A stretch of DNA of 64,000 bases from Azospirillum brasilense (GTDB lineage Bacteria; Pseudomonadota; Alphaproteobacteria; Azospirillales; Azospirillaceae), in contig NZ_CP012914.1 of NCBI RefSeq assembly GCF_001315015.1, positions 1,302,001 through 1,366,000 of the forward strand, in the 5' to 3' direction. Made by a program: the position numbers and the translations under genes. The notes beneath the pieces are model-generated. The model was not told where the DNA came from, did no database searches, and saw nothing but the letters and a program-made list of their open reading frames with translations. Within the stretch, counting starts at the first letter, position 1; each line of letters begins with the position of its first letter. This document shows, one piece after another, positions 9,313 to 17,004 of this stretch.

Positions 9313-9771
9313 ATGACCAGCATCTTCGACCGGATCAAGCAGGACCACGACACCATCCGCCGCCTGCTCGACGCGGCCGAGAAAGCGGACGGCGACGGGC
9401 GCGCCGCCTATGAGGACCTGCAGCGCGAGCTGTGGGCGCATGGCAAGATCGAGGAGGCCGTCTTCTACCAATCGCTGTCCAAGGCCAAGAACACCAAGCA
9501 GGAGACCACCGAGGGACTGAACGAGCATCACATCATCAATGGCTTCCTCGACGAGCTGAACGCCATGCCCGCCGACAGCACCGCCTGGAAGGCCAAGCTC
9601 CAAGTGCTCGGCGAGGTCACCCGCCACCACCTCGACGAGGAAGAGGAGGAACTGTTCGAGGAGGCCAAGAAGGCGCTCGACGACAAGCGCGCCGAGGAAC
9701 TCGGCAGCATCTACGGGGAGCGCAAGAAGCAGATGCTGGCTGCCCTGGCCCCGCTTCCCAAGAGCGCGTAA
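9313..9771 (+). CDS. hemerythrin HHE cation-binding domain protein
   Basis: The 152-residue soluble protein has the alternating histidine/glutamate pattern of HHE hemerythrin domains: QDHDTIR near residue 12, AHGKIEEAVFY near 43, LNEHH near 73 and RHHLDEEEEELF near 105. These form a four-helix bundle holding a di-iron centre. Members sense or carry oxygen, nitric oxide or iron; which applies here is unknown. The last third is strongly acidic then basic and helical. It follows egtD on the same strand and is followed by a nested inverted repeat that probably ends transcription. Proximity to ergothioneine genes is compatible with a redox-stress role but is weak evidence. Confidence 0.88.
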   Translation: MTSIFDRIKQDHDTIRRLLDAAEKADGDGRAAYEDLQRELWAHGKIEEAVFYQSLSKAKNTKQETTEGLNEHHIINGFLDELNAMPADSTAWKAKLQVLGEVTRHHLDEEEEELFEEAKKALDDKRAEELGSIYGERKKQMLAALAPLPKSA

Positions 9772-9800
9772 CCTCGCACGCGACGGCGTTCCGGTGAAAT

Positions 9801-9856
9801 GGAAGACCGCAGTCTCTTGCGCCGGGGCTTCCCGGCGTGACAGGCTGCGGTCTTCC
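9801..9856 (+). terminator. nested inverted repeat, probable terminator
   Basis: A perfect 12-bp inverted repeat (GGAAGACCGCAG at 9801-9812, its complement at 9845-9856) encloses a second perfect 6-bp hairpin with a 4-base loop (GCCGGG 9821-9826, CCCGGC 9831-9836). It lies 29 bp after the hemerythrin stop and 23 bp before folP. There is no T-run, so it is not a textbook rho-independent terminator; it could also act as an RNA stability element. Confidence 0.5.
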
Positions 9857-9879
9857 GTTCCGCTGCACGAACCGTCGCC

Positions 9880-11040
9880 ATGCCTCCCATCTCCATGACT
9901 TCGACCGCAAAGCCCGCCCCGAAGTCCGCCGCTGGCTCGCTCGCCTCTTTCGCGCCCTGGGCGGGAGAGGGCGGCGTCCGCGTCTATCTGAGGCCGGTCG
10001 GGCTGCTGCCCATCGCCGCCTGGAGCGCCGGGGCGGCGGTGCCGCTGGCCGGCGGGCGCTTCTCCTTCGCCACCGCCCAGCTGATCGTCCGGCAGGGGGC
10101 GCGGATCGAACGGGCCTTCGCGCCGTTGACCGAGATCATGGCCTGGGGGTGGGAGCGCGGGACCGCCGTCGCCCAGAGCCTCGATAAGCGACTGGGTGCG
10201 CTGACCCGCGGACGGGCGCCGTTCGCCGGGCTGGACCTCGGGCGCCCGCGCATCATGGCCATCGTCAACGTGACGCCGGACAGCTTTTCCGATGGCGGCG
10301 ACTTCTTCGACGCCGGAACCGCCATCGCCCATGGTGAGGCGATGCTGGAGGCCGGCGCCGACCTGCTGGACGTCGGCGGCGAATCCACCCGTCCCGGTTC
10401 CGCCCCCGTGTCGCCGGAAGAGGAGGAGGCCCGCGTCCTGCCGGTCGTCCGCCACTTCGCGGCCAAGGGTGCCGTGGTGTCGGTGGACACGCGGCACGCG
10501 CGGGTGATGCGCGCGGCGCTCGACGCCGGGGCGGCGCTGATCAACGACGTGGCCGGGCTGCGCGACCCCGGCGCGCTGCCGCTGGTGGCGGAGAAGGCGG
10601 CGCCCGTGGTCGTCATGCACATGCGGGGCGAACCCGGCACCATGCAGCAGAACCCGACCTATGAGGACGCGGCGCTCGACGTCTTCGACTGGCTGGAGGA
10701 GCGGGTGGAGGCCTGCCTCGCCACCGGGGTGCCGCTGGAGCGCATCGCCGTCGATCCCGGCATCGGCTTCGGCAAGACGGTGGAGCACAATCTCGACATC
10801 CTGCGCCACACCGCCCTGTATCACGGGCTGGGCTGCGCCCTGCTGATCGGGCTGTCGCGCAAGACCCTGATCGGCAAGCTGTCGCGGAGCGAGCCGCCGA
10901 AGGAGCGTCTGCCCGGCTCGCTGGCCGGGGGGCTGGAAACGCTGAACCAGGGCGCGCAGATCCTGCGTGTCCATGACGTGCCCCAAACGGTCCAGGCGCG
11001 CGCCGTCTGGGAAGGGCTGCATCCCGCACGGGTGCCGTGA
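9880..11040 (+). CDS. folP: dihydropteroate synthase with N-terminal extension
   Basis: FolP condenses p-aminobenzoate with hydroxymethyl-dihydropterin diphosphate in folate synthesis. The core starts near residue 125 and has MAIVNVTPDSFSDGG, the DVGGESTRPGS loop, INDVAGL, HMRGEPGTMQ, DPGIGFGKT and GLSRKTLIG, so the active site is complete. The 386-residue protein is about 100 residues longer than the E. coli enzyme because of an N-terminal region with its own VYLRPVGLLP block, unlike any part of the catalytic barrel. The ATG at 9880 is the furthest upstream plausible start. A weak inverted repeat follows at 11056-11083, before glmM. Confidence 0.93.
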   Translation: MPPISMTSTAKPAPKSAAGSLASFAPWAGEGGVRVYLRPVGLLPIAAWSAGAAVPLAGGRFSFATAQLIVRQGARIERAFAPLTEIMAWGWERGTAVAQSLDKRLGALTRGRAPFAGLDLGRPRIMAIVNVTPDSFSDGGDFFDAGTAIAHGEAMLEAGADLLDVGGESTRPGSAPVSPEEEEARVLPVVRHFAAKGAVVSVDTRHARVMRAALDAGAALINDVAGLRDPGALPLVAEKAAPVVVMHMRGEPGTMQQNPTYEDAALDVFDWLEERVEACLATGVPLERIAVDPGIGFGKTVEHNLDILRHTALYHGLGCALLIGLSRKTLIGKLSRSEPPKERLPGSLAGGLETLNQGAQILRVHDVPQTVQARAVWEGLHPARVP

Positions 11041-11055
11041 CCGCATCGCTCATGT

Positions 11056-11083
11056 AACCCTTTGGCGTCTGCGCGGAAGGGTT
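11056..11083 (+). terminator. weak inverted repeat after folP
   Basis: A 7-bp inverted repeat (AACCCTT at 11056-11062, AAGGGTT at 11077-11083) with a 14-base loop lies 15 bp after the folP stop. It is not followed by a T-run, so termination here is uncertain. Confidence 0.3.
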
Positions 11084-11169
11084 CTTGACCCCGCCCCCCG
11101 TGCCAAGCGATGACATTTTCACACATCCGCACTTGCGGTACAGTGATTGGGCCATTCCCGAGGATTTTC

Positions 11170-12537
11170 ATGACGCGACACCTGTTCGGCACCGACGGCA
11201 TCCGAGGCACCGCCAACATCGATCCGATGACGGCGGAAACCGCCCTGCGGGTCGCGATGGCGTCCGCTTTGCAGTTCCGCCGGGGTGACCACCGGCACCG
11301 CGTGGTGATCGGCAAGGACACCCGCCTGTCGGGCTATCTTCTGGAGCCGGCGCTGACCGCGGGCTTCATCTCCATGGGCATGGACGTGGTGCTGCTCGGC
11401 CCGCTGCCGACACCCGCCGTCGCCATGCTGACGCGCTCGCTCCGCGCCGACCTCGGCGTGATGATCTCCGCCTCGCACAACCCGTTCCAGGACAACGGCA
11501 TCAAGCTGTTCGGGCCGGACGGATACAAGCTGTCGGACGCGGTGGAGATCGCCATCGAGACGCGCATGGGCCAGCCCTTCGCGCCGGACCTTGCCGGCTC
11601 CGCCGATCTCGGCCGCGCCTCCCGCCTTGAGGATTCGACGGGCCGCTACATCGAGTATGTGAAGAACACCTTCCCGCGCGGCCTGCGGCTGGACGGGCTG
11701 AAGATCGTCGTCGACTGCGCCAACGGCGCCGCCTACCGCGTCGCCCCGAAGGTGCTGTACGAGCTGGGGGCCGACGTGATCCCGGTCGGGGTCAACCCGG
11801 ACGGCCTGAACATCAACAAGGACTGCGGCGCCACCGCCACCCGGACCCTGCAGGAGCAGGTGGTGGCCCACGGCGCCCATCTGGGCATTGCGCTGGACGG
11901 CGACGCCGACCGCCTGATCATGGTCGACGAGGCCGGGCGCGTCGTCGACGGCGACCAGGTCATGGCGCTGATCGCCTCCTCCTGGGCGCAGGCGCAGACG
12001 CTGAAGGGCGGCGGCGTGGTCGCCACGGTCATGTCCAACCTGGGCATGGAACGGCACCTGCAGGGCCTGGGCATCGCGCTGGTCCGCACGCCGGTCGGCG
12101 ACCGCTATGTGGTGGAACATATGCGCGAGCACGGCTACAACGTCGGTGGGGAGCAGTCGGGGCACGTCGTGCTGTCCGACTATTCCACGACCGGCGACGG
12201 GCTGATCGCCGCACTCCAGGTCCTGGCGGTGCTGATCCAGTCCGGCGGCCGGGCGGCCAGCGAGGTCTGCCAGGTCTTCGCTCCGGTGCCGCAGAAGCTG
12301 ACCAACGTCCGCTTCGCCGCCGGGTCGAAGCCGCTGGAGATCGCCTCCGTCCAGGCGGCGATCCGCGACGGCGAGGCGCGGCTGAACGGGTCGGGGCGCA
12401 TCCTGATCCGCAAGTCGGGGACCGAGCCGGTGATCCGCGTCATGGCCGAAGGCGACGACGAAGGGCTGGTGCACGCGGTGGTTGCCGACATTGCCGGCGC
12501 CATCACGGACGCCGCCCGGCTGGAGACCGCCTCCTAA
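11170..12537 (+). CDS. glmM: phosphoglucosamine mutase
   Basis: GlmM interconverts glucosamine 6-phosphate and glucosamine 1-phosphate, feeding UDP-GlcNAc for peptidoglycan and lipopolysaccharide. The 455-residue protein is of normal length. It begins [11 protein letters not shown], has the phosphoserine loop [12 protein letters not shown] with the catalytic serine at residue 102, the metal-binding DGDADR, the sugar-binding GGEQSGH and the C-terminal phosphate-binding [11 protein letters not shown]. The ATG at 11170 places the conserved N-terminus exactly; an upstream in-frame ATG at 11110 would add a non-conserved 20 residues. A possible promoter (TTTTCA, 17 bp, TACAGT) lies just before it. 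Confidence 0.96.
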   Translation: MTRHLFGTDGIRGTANIDPMTAETALRVAMASALQFRRGDHRHRVVIGKDTRLSGYLLEPALTAGFISMGMDVVLLGPLPTPAVAMLTRSLRADLGVMISASHNPFQDNGIKLFGPDGYKLSDAVEIAIETRMGQPFAPDLAGSADLGRASRLEDSTGRYIEYVKNTFPRGLRLDGLKIVVDCANGAAYRVAPKVLYELGADVIPVGVNPDGLNINKDCGATATRTLQEQVVAHGAHLGIALDGDADRLIMVDEAGRVVDGDQVMALIASSWAQAQTLKGGGVVATVMSNLGMERHLQGLGIALVRTPVGDRYVVEHMREHGYNVGGEQSGHVVLSDYSTTGDGLIAALQVLAVLIQSGGRAASEVCQVFAPVPQKLTNVRFAAGSKPLEIASVQAAIRDGEARLNGSGRILIRKSGTEPVIRVMAEGDDEGLVHAVVADIAGAITDAARLETAS

Positions 12538-12578
12538 GGCCAACCCTCCAACCAGACGACCAGACGGAAGCATTCCCG

Positions 12579-13394
12579 ATGCAGGCCCACCCGATCAACG
12601 GCCGTGTTCTCATCGTCGCCGGGTCCGATTCCGGCGGCGGTGCCGGCATCCAGGCGGACATCAAGGCGGTCAGCGCGCTGAACGCCTTCGCCATGACCGC
12701 CATCGCGGCGCTGACCGCGCAGAACACGACGGGGGTCTATGGCGTGCTGCCCGTGGACCCGGCCTTCGTCGCCCTTCAGATGAAGGTGGTGCTGGAGGAC
12801 CTCGGGGCCGACAGCATCAAGATCGGCATGCTCGCCAACGCCGCCGTCATCGAGGTGGTGGCCGGCGAGTATGAGGCGCGGGCGATCAACGTTCCGCTGG
12901 TCGTCGATCCGGTGATGGTTTCGAAGAGCGGCCATTTCCTGCTGGAGCCGGACGCCGTGCAGACCCTGCGCAAGCGCCTGCTGCCCCATGCGGAGCTGGT
13001 CACTCCCAACCTGCCGGAGGCCGAGGCGCTGACCGACATCCCGGTGCGCAACCTGGACGACATGCGCCGTGCCGCCGAGATGATCCGCACCTTCGGGCCG
13101 AAGGCCGTCCTGCTGAAGGGCGGCCATCTGGAGGACGAGCGGCTGTGCGACCTGCTGCTCACCGAGGACGGCGAGGAGGTGTTCGAGGGGCGGCGCATCC
13201 ACACCCCTCACACCCACGGCACCGGCTGCACCCTGGCCTCCGCCATCGCCGCCGGCATCGCCCAAGGGCTGGGCGTGCGCGATTCGGTGGCGCGCGCCCG
13301 CGCCTATGTGGACGAGGCCATCCGCTCCGCCCCCGGTTTCGGCCACGGCCACGGCCCGTTGAACCACCTGCACACGGTCCGGCCGTTCCCGTAG
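12579..13394 (+). CDS. thiD: hydroxymethylpyrimidine/phosphomethylpyrimidine kinase
   Basis: ThiD phosphorylates the thiamine pyrimidine precursor twice. The 271-residue protein is a ribokinase-fold enzyme: the start region has IVAGSDSGGGAGIQADIKA, the middle has DPVMVSKSG and TPNLPEAEAL, and the end has the anion-hole motif HTHGTGCTLASAIAA with the catalytic residues. Length and motifs are typical. It follows glmM by 41 bp on the same strand and is not in a thiamine operon. It converges on the regulator gene at 13416 with a 21-bp gap. Confidence 0.95.
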   Translation: MQAHPINGRVLIVAGSDSGGGAGIQADIKAVSALNAFAMTAIAALTAQNTTGVYGVLPVDPAFVALQMKVVLEDLGADSIKIGMLANAAVIEVVAGEYEARAINVPLVVDPVMVSKSGHFLLEPDAVQTLRKRLLPHAELVTPNLPEAEALTDIPVRNLDDMRRAAEMIRTFGPKAVLLKGGHLEDERLCDLLLTEDGEEVFEGRRIHTPHTHGTGCTLASAIAAGIAQGLGVRDSVARARAYVDEAIRSAPGFGHGHGPLNHLHTVRPFP

Positions 13395-13415
13395 GAGCGC
13401 GGCCGTTCCGCCTCC

Positions 13416-14810
13416 TCACACGATCGACAGCATCGCCGTCTGCGGATTCTCCAGCAGATCCGCCAGTGTGCGCAGGCCGCGCGCCAATTCGTCCCGGCTG
13501 TGCGGGTGGCAGAGGCCCAGCCGCACGGCGTGGGGGGCGCTGGCCCGGCCCACGGCGAACACGTCGCCGCCGGTCACCTTCACGCCGCGGCGCATCGCCT
13601 CGGCGATGAAATCGTCGCGCCGCCAGGGCTCGGGCAGGACCAGCCAGAGATGCTGTGCCCCCGGATGCCCGCAGACGGCGCTGGCGGGCAGGATCGAGCG
13701 GGCGATTTGCTGGCGCGCCATGGCTTCCCCGCGCTGTGCCTCGGCGATGCGGTCGGCGCCGCCATCGGTGATCCAGCGCGTCGCGACCTCAGGCGGCAGG
13801 GGCGGGGAGGAGTATTGCAGGGCGCGGATGACCGCCTCGACGCGCGGCACCAGAGCCGGCGGAGCGACCACGTAGCCGACGCGCAGGCCGGCCGACACGC
13901 TCTTGGACAGGCTGTTGACGTAGACGGTGACGTCCGGGGCGATGGCCTGGATGGGCTTCGCATCATGGACCAGGAAGCCGAACACATCGTCCTCCACCAG
14001 CATCACCCCGTAGCGGCGGGCGATGGCGGCGATCTCCACGCGCCGGGCCTGCGGCATGACGGAGGCGGTGGGATTGTGCATGGTCGGCACCAGATACAGC
14101 GCCTTGGGCGCCAGACGGCGGCAGGCGCTGTCGAAACTGTCCGGGACCACGCCATGCTCGTCGATGGCGATGCCCTCCAGGTGATAGCCCTCGACCGCGC
14201 TCAGAGTCTTGATGCCGTAGTTGGTCAGCCGCTCCGTCAGCACGACGTCGCCAGGGCGGGCCACTGCGGCCAGCGCGACCGCCATGGCGTTCTGCGCGCC
14301 GGTGGTCAGCAGGATCGTGTCGGCGGAGGCTGTTACGCGGTGCTGGCGCGCCAACCATTGCGCACCGGCGGCGCGGTGGGCGGGCAGGCCGGCGTGCGGT
14401 GCGTATTCCAGCAGCGCTCCCAGGTTCGGCGAGGCGCCGATGGCGGCCAGGGTGGCACCCATCATCGACACCGACATCGGGTGCTCCGGCGTCACGACGG
14501 TCATGTTGATGATCGACGGTTCGGGTCGGGGTGTCCAGGTGAAGGGGTCGGAGGGGGGCATGTGCCGCTGCCCCTGCACGAAAGTGCCGCGCCCGACCTC
14601 GCCGCCGATCAACCCGCGCTTCTCCGCCTCGGTATAGGCGCGGGTGATGGTGCCGACGGTGACGCCGAGGCGGTAGGCGAGGTCGCGGTGGGTGGGAAGC
14701 CGTGTGCCGGGGGGGAGCCGTCCGCTGGCGATGTCATCGGACAGGGCGTCGGCGATGGCCCGGTAACGGGGGCCTTGCCGCCCCTCCAGATCAGGAACCC
14801 ACTGTGTCAT
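13416..14810 (-). CDS. MocR-type GntR/aminotransferase transcription regulator
   Basis: The 464-residue protein joins an N-terminal GntR winged helix (about residues 15-80, with LPPGTRLPTHRDLAYRLG) to a C-terminal class I aminotransferase fold. The pyridoxal-phosphate lysine lies in SLSKSVSAGLRVG, and HNPTAS and EDDVFGF match substrate and cofactor contacts. MocR proteins are DNA-binding regulators that sense PLP or an amino compound. The start MTQWVPDL at 14810 is preferred because a promoter (GTGACA, 16 bp, TACAAT, reading leftward) sits immediately upstream; an in-frame TTG at 14846 would lie inside it. Two boxes in this promoter recur ahead of the DUF1127 gene at 18476, which suggests autoregulation and control of that gene group. 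Confidence 0.9.
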   Translation of the reverse strand: MTQWVPDLEGRQGPRYRAIADALSDDIASGRLPPGTRLPTHRDLAYRLGVTVGTITRAYTEAEKRGLIGGEVGRGTFVQGQRHMPPSDPFTWTPRPEPSIINMTVVTPEHPMSVSMMGATLAAIGASPNLGALLEYAPHAGLPAHRAAGAQWLARQHRVTASADTILLTTGAQNAMAVALAAVARPGDVVLTERLTNYGIKTLSAVEGYHLEGIAIDEHGVVPDSFDSACRRLAPKALYLVPTMHNPTASVMPQARRVEIAAIARRYGVMLVEDDVFGFLVHDAKPIQAIAPDVTVYVNSLSKSVSAGLRVGYVVAPPALVPRVEAVIRALQYSSPPLPPEVATRWITDGGADRIAEAQRGEAMARQQIARSILPASAVCGHPGAQHLWLVLPEPWRRDDFIAEAMRRGVKVTGGDVFAVGRASAPHAVRLGLCHPHSRDELARGLRTLADLLENPQTAMLSIV

Positions 14811-14813
14811 GGG

Positions 14814-14870
14814 GACAATGATGACATTGTACCGATCCATCGGCAAGTGTCACCGCATTGTCGCGATTGT
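14814..14870. promoter_or_regulatory. MocR regulator promoter with two putative operator boxes
   Basis: Read leftward, a -35 GTGACA (14848-14853) and -10 TACAAT (14826-14831) stand 16 bp apart just before the regulator ATG. Box A, GACAATGATGACATTG (14814-14829), covers the -10 and holds the inverted repeat ACAATG/CATTGT. Box B, CATTGTCGCGATTGT (14856-14870), abuts the -35. The start of A to the start of B is 42 bp. Both boxes recur at 18383 and 18427 with 44-bp spacing. Confidence 0.6.
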
Positions 14871-14990
14871 GCGTGTCCGGTTGCGTTGCGCGTCCGGGAA
14901 CCCGGATGGCTGGGCGGGCGTTGCAGTCAGGACCGCCCGGCGCCGCTTCGGCATCCCTTTCGCGCCGGGCACAGCCGGGAGAACACAGGC

Positions 14991-15317
14991 ATGAGCGCCG
15001 AAAACGCCATCCGACACACCTACGACCGCTTCTTCGGGGGCGAACGGAATCTCGGGCCGCTGGAACGCGCCGTGTCCACCGGCCTCGGACTCGTCATGGC
15101 GGCGGGCGGCGTGCGCCGCGGCGCCGATGTGCGGGGCGCCATCATGGGGCTGGCCGGCGCCGCCCTGGTGGCCCGCGGCATGAGCGGCCATTGCCCTCTG
15201 AAGGCCATGGTGGCGGACGAGGATCACGACCGCCTGTCCGGTCCGAGCGCGGAGCGTTACAGCCCCGGCGAAGGGCCGCTGGAGCGCACGCCGGCCCGCA
15301 CCGGGTCCTATTCCTGA
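14991..15317 (+). CDS. small DUF2892 (YgaP-like) membrane protein
   Basis: The 108-residue protein matches the DUF2892 pattern: an N-terminal charged region with ERAVSTGLGLVMAAGG, a second hydrophobic stretch AIMGLAGAALVARG and the signature GHCPLKAM. This looks like a pair of short membrane helices with the cysteine segment after them, as in the YgaP tail. The C-terminal 35 residues are polar and disordered-looking. The ATG at 14991 has a GGGAGA ribosome site. It is divergent from the MocR regulator gene, 180 bp away, so the boxes at 14814-14870 could also affect it. Function of the family is unknown. Confidence 0.75.
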   Translation: MSAENAIRHTYDRFFGGERNLGPLERAVSTGLGLVMAAGGVRRGADVRGAIMGLAGAALVARGMSGHCPLKAMVADEDHDRLSGPSAERYSPGEGPLERTPARTGSYS

Positions 15318-15347
15318 CGCGCTCCTATTCCTGACGAAACGTGATGG

Positions 15348-15686
15348 TCACGAGGACGAGGAAGCGGCGCGGCGTCGCCGCTTCCACTCCTTCCAGCGCC
15401 GTTCGCCGCGCACCAGCGCGCGGTTGATCGGCGGGCGAAGGAACGGAACGTCGTAAGCGAGCAGAACGAGGCCGAGGGGCAGCATCCAGATGCCCAGCAC
15501 GGGCAGGAAGCTGAACAGCCCGCCGAGAATCAGAAGCAGCCCGGCTGGTACGCGCACCCAGGTCGCCCGCGGCTCGCGGAGCCAAGCCAACACCCGCGCC
15601 ATGGAGTCGGGAAGCTTCTCCTGGATGCGATCCACCCGCCGTTCGAGGCGTCTGTGGTGCTGGTCGCTCAACGCGGCACTCTCCAT
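15348..15686 (-). CDS. small two-helix membrane protein, unknown function
   Basis: The product of about 112 residues has a basic N-terminus (HHRRLERRVDRIQ), a helical linker, then two adjacent hydrophobic segments (VPAGLLLILGGLFSFLPVL and IWMLPLGLVLLAYDVPF), and ends in a very basic tail rich in arginine followed by serines. It looks like an inner-membrane hairpin protein. I do not recognise a named family. The ATG at 15686 is chosen; the frame stays open further upstream, but that part has poor coding character. It converges on the DUF2892 gene, 30 bp away. Confidence 0.65.
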   Translation of the reverse strand: MESAALSDQHHRRLERRVDRIQEKLPDSMARVLAWLREPRATWVRVPAGLLLILGGLFSFLPVLGIWMLPLGLVLLAYDVPFLRPPINRALVRGERRWKEWKRRRRAASSSS

Positions 15687-16087
15687 GTTGTTGATCCGGC
15701 TCTGGTGGTTGTCGATGGGTGAAGCGGTGGCCCGGCTTCCCGGACAGGTCGCTCCCAAGCCGCCATATGGGAACAGCCAAGCGTGTTCCAAGCTCCTGTT
15801 CGTGTGGAACCACTGAGCGGGCGGACATCTTGAAAGGCGCCGGCCACACGGCCAACTATTAGGGCAATCAGGGTCCGGGCCCCTCTGGCAGCCGAGTCGT
15901 CGGCCGCGATGTCGGACCTCTTCATCTGCTTTTGCGCCGACGGGCGTGACCGCATCTGGAGGGCCTTTTCGGTGGACAGCGCAGCCATACCACCCCGCCG
16001 CCGCTCAAGCGCGGCCGATCCGCTGTCATGTGCCCCCCGCCGGTCCGAGGCTTGCCGGTTAGAGGCTTGAACGAGGGAGTTTTCGCA
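15687..16087. other. 401-bp intergenic region
   Basis: No gene is evident between the two divergent genes. The stretch must contain both promoters, but no convincing -35/-10 pair was found. A CTTGAAA at 15828 and CTATTAG at 15855 look like parts of a heat-shock promoter, but the 20-bp spacing is too long to call. Confidence 0.4.
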
Positions 16088-16813
16088 ATGTTCGACCAGT
16101 ATCCCAACCAGAGTCGGTGGGGCGCCGGCGCCGCGGGCGTGGACCGCGCGGCGTTCGACGAGGGCCTGCGCAAGCACATGCTGCGGGTCTACAATTTCAT
16201 GATGCTCGGTCTGGGCGTGACGGGGCTTGTGGCGCTGTTCGTGGCGAGCACGCCGGCGCTGTACGTTCCGATCTTCACGACCCCGCTGAAGTGGGTGGTG
16301 ATGCTGGCGCCGCTGGCCTTCATCATGGTGCTGTCCTTCCGCTTCCACGCGATGTCGGCCAGCGCGCTGCAGGGGCTGTTCTGGGCCTTCTGCGCGGTGA
16401 TGGGCGTGTCGATGGCGTCGATCTTCCTGGTCTTCACCGGGGCCAGCGTGGCGCGGGTGTTCTTCATCACCGCGGCGATGTTCGCGGCGATGAGCCTGTG
16501 GGGCTACACCACCAAGGCCGACCTGTCGAAGATGGGCTCGTTCCTGATGATGGGCCTGATCGGCATCGTCATCGCCAGCCTGGTCAACATCTTCATCGGC
16601 TCCAGCGCGCTGCAGTTCGCCGTCTCGGTGCTCGGCGTGGTCATCTTCACCGGCCTGACCGCCTACGACACCCAGCGCATCAAGGAGGAGTACGCCGAGG
16701 GCTACGGCCACGAGGCCAACACCAAGCTCGCCGTCATGGGCGCCCTCTCGCTCTATCTCAACTTCATCAACCTCTTCCAGATGCTTCTCCAGCTCATGGG
16801 CAACCGCGAGTAA
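16088..16813 (+). CDS. Bax inhibitor-1 / YccA family membrane protein
   Basis: The 241-residue protein has a polar N-terminus and seven hydrophobic segments typical of the Bax inhibitor-1 (TMBIM/YccA) family. The signature near the C-terminus, GLTAYDTQRIKEEYAEG, holds the conserved aspartate that senses pH and calcium in the family, and the last helix ends LYLNFINLFQMLLQLMG. In bacteria members are inner-membrane proteins that bind or inhibit the FtsH protease or leak calcium; which applies here is not known. The ATG at 16088 follows a GAGGGAG ribosome site. A strong rho-independent terminator follows at 16858, so this is a single-gene unit. Confidence 0.92.
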   Translation: MFDQYPNQSRWGAGAAGVDRAAFDEGLRKHMLRVYNFMMLGLGVTGLVALFVASTPALYVPIFTTPLKWVVMLAPLAFIMVLSFRFHAMSASALQGLFWAFCAVMGVSMASIFLVFTGASVARVFFITAAMFAAMSLWGYTTKADLSKMGSFLMMGLIGIVIASLVNIFIGSSALQFAVSVLGVVIFTGLTAYDTQRIKEEYAEGYGHEANTKLAVMGALSLYLNFINLFQMLLQLMGNRE

Positions 16814-16857
16814 CAGTAACAAGACCGCATCCGGCGCCATTCAGGGCGCCATGCCGG

Positions 16858-16887
16858 GCCGGCCGCTTTCCGCGGCCGGCTTTTTTT
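16858..16887 (+). terminator. rho-independent terminator after Bax inhibitor-1 gene
   Basis: A perfect 9-bp stem (GCCGGCCGC at 16858-16866, GCGGCCGGC at 16872-16880) with loop TTTCC is followed by seven T (16881-16887). It lies 44 bp after the gene's stop. Confidence 0.92.
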
Positions 16888-17004
16888 GTGTCTGGCCAGC
16901 TCCCGGGATGGTTCGTCCGGGTGGCCGCGCTCGGGCCGGGTAGCCATTTGGCTGAGCCGCACGTTGTTAAACCCGTTTCGATCGGCACGGCGCTGGGAGC
17001 GGCA

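Noticed and set aside
8206..11046. Reverse-strand open frame of about 946 codons across egtD, hemerythrin and folP
   Set aside because: It crosses three identified genes and their gaps, with no recognisable protein and no start signal.
15828..15861. Possible heat-shock promoter before the Bax inhibitor-1 gene (CTTGAAA and CTATTAG)
   Set aside because: The spacing of 20 bp is too long for an RpoH promoter and the distance to the gene is over 220 bp.
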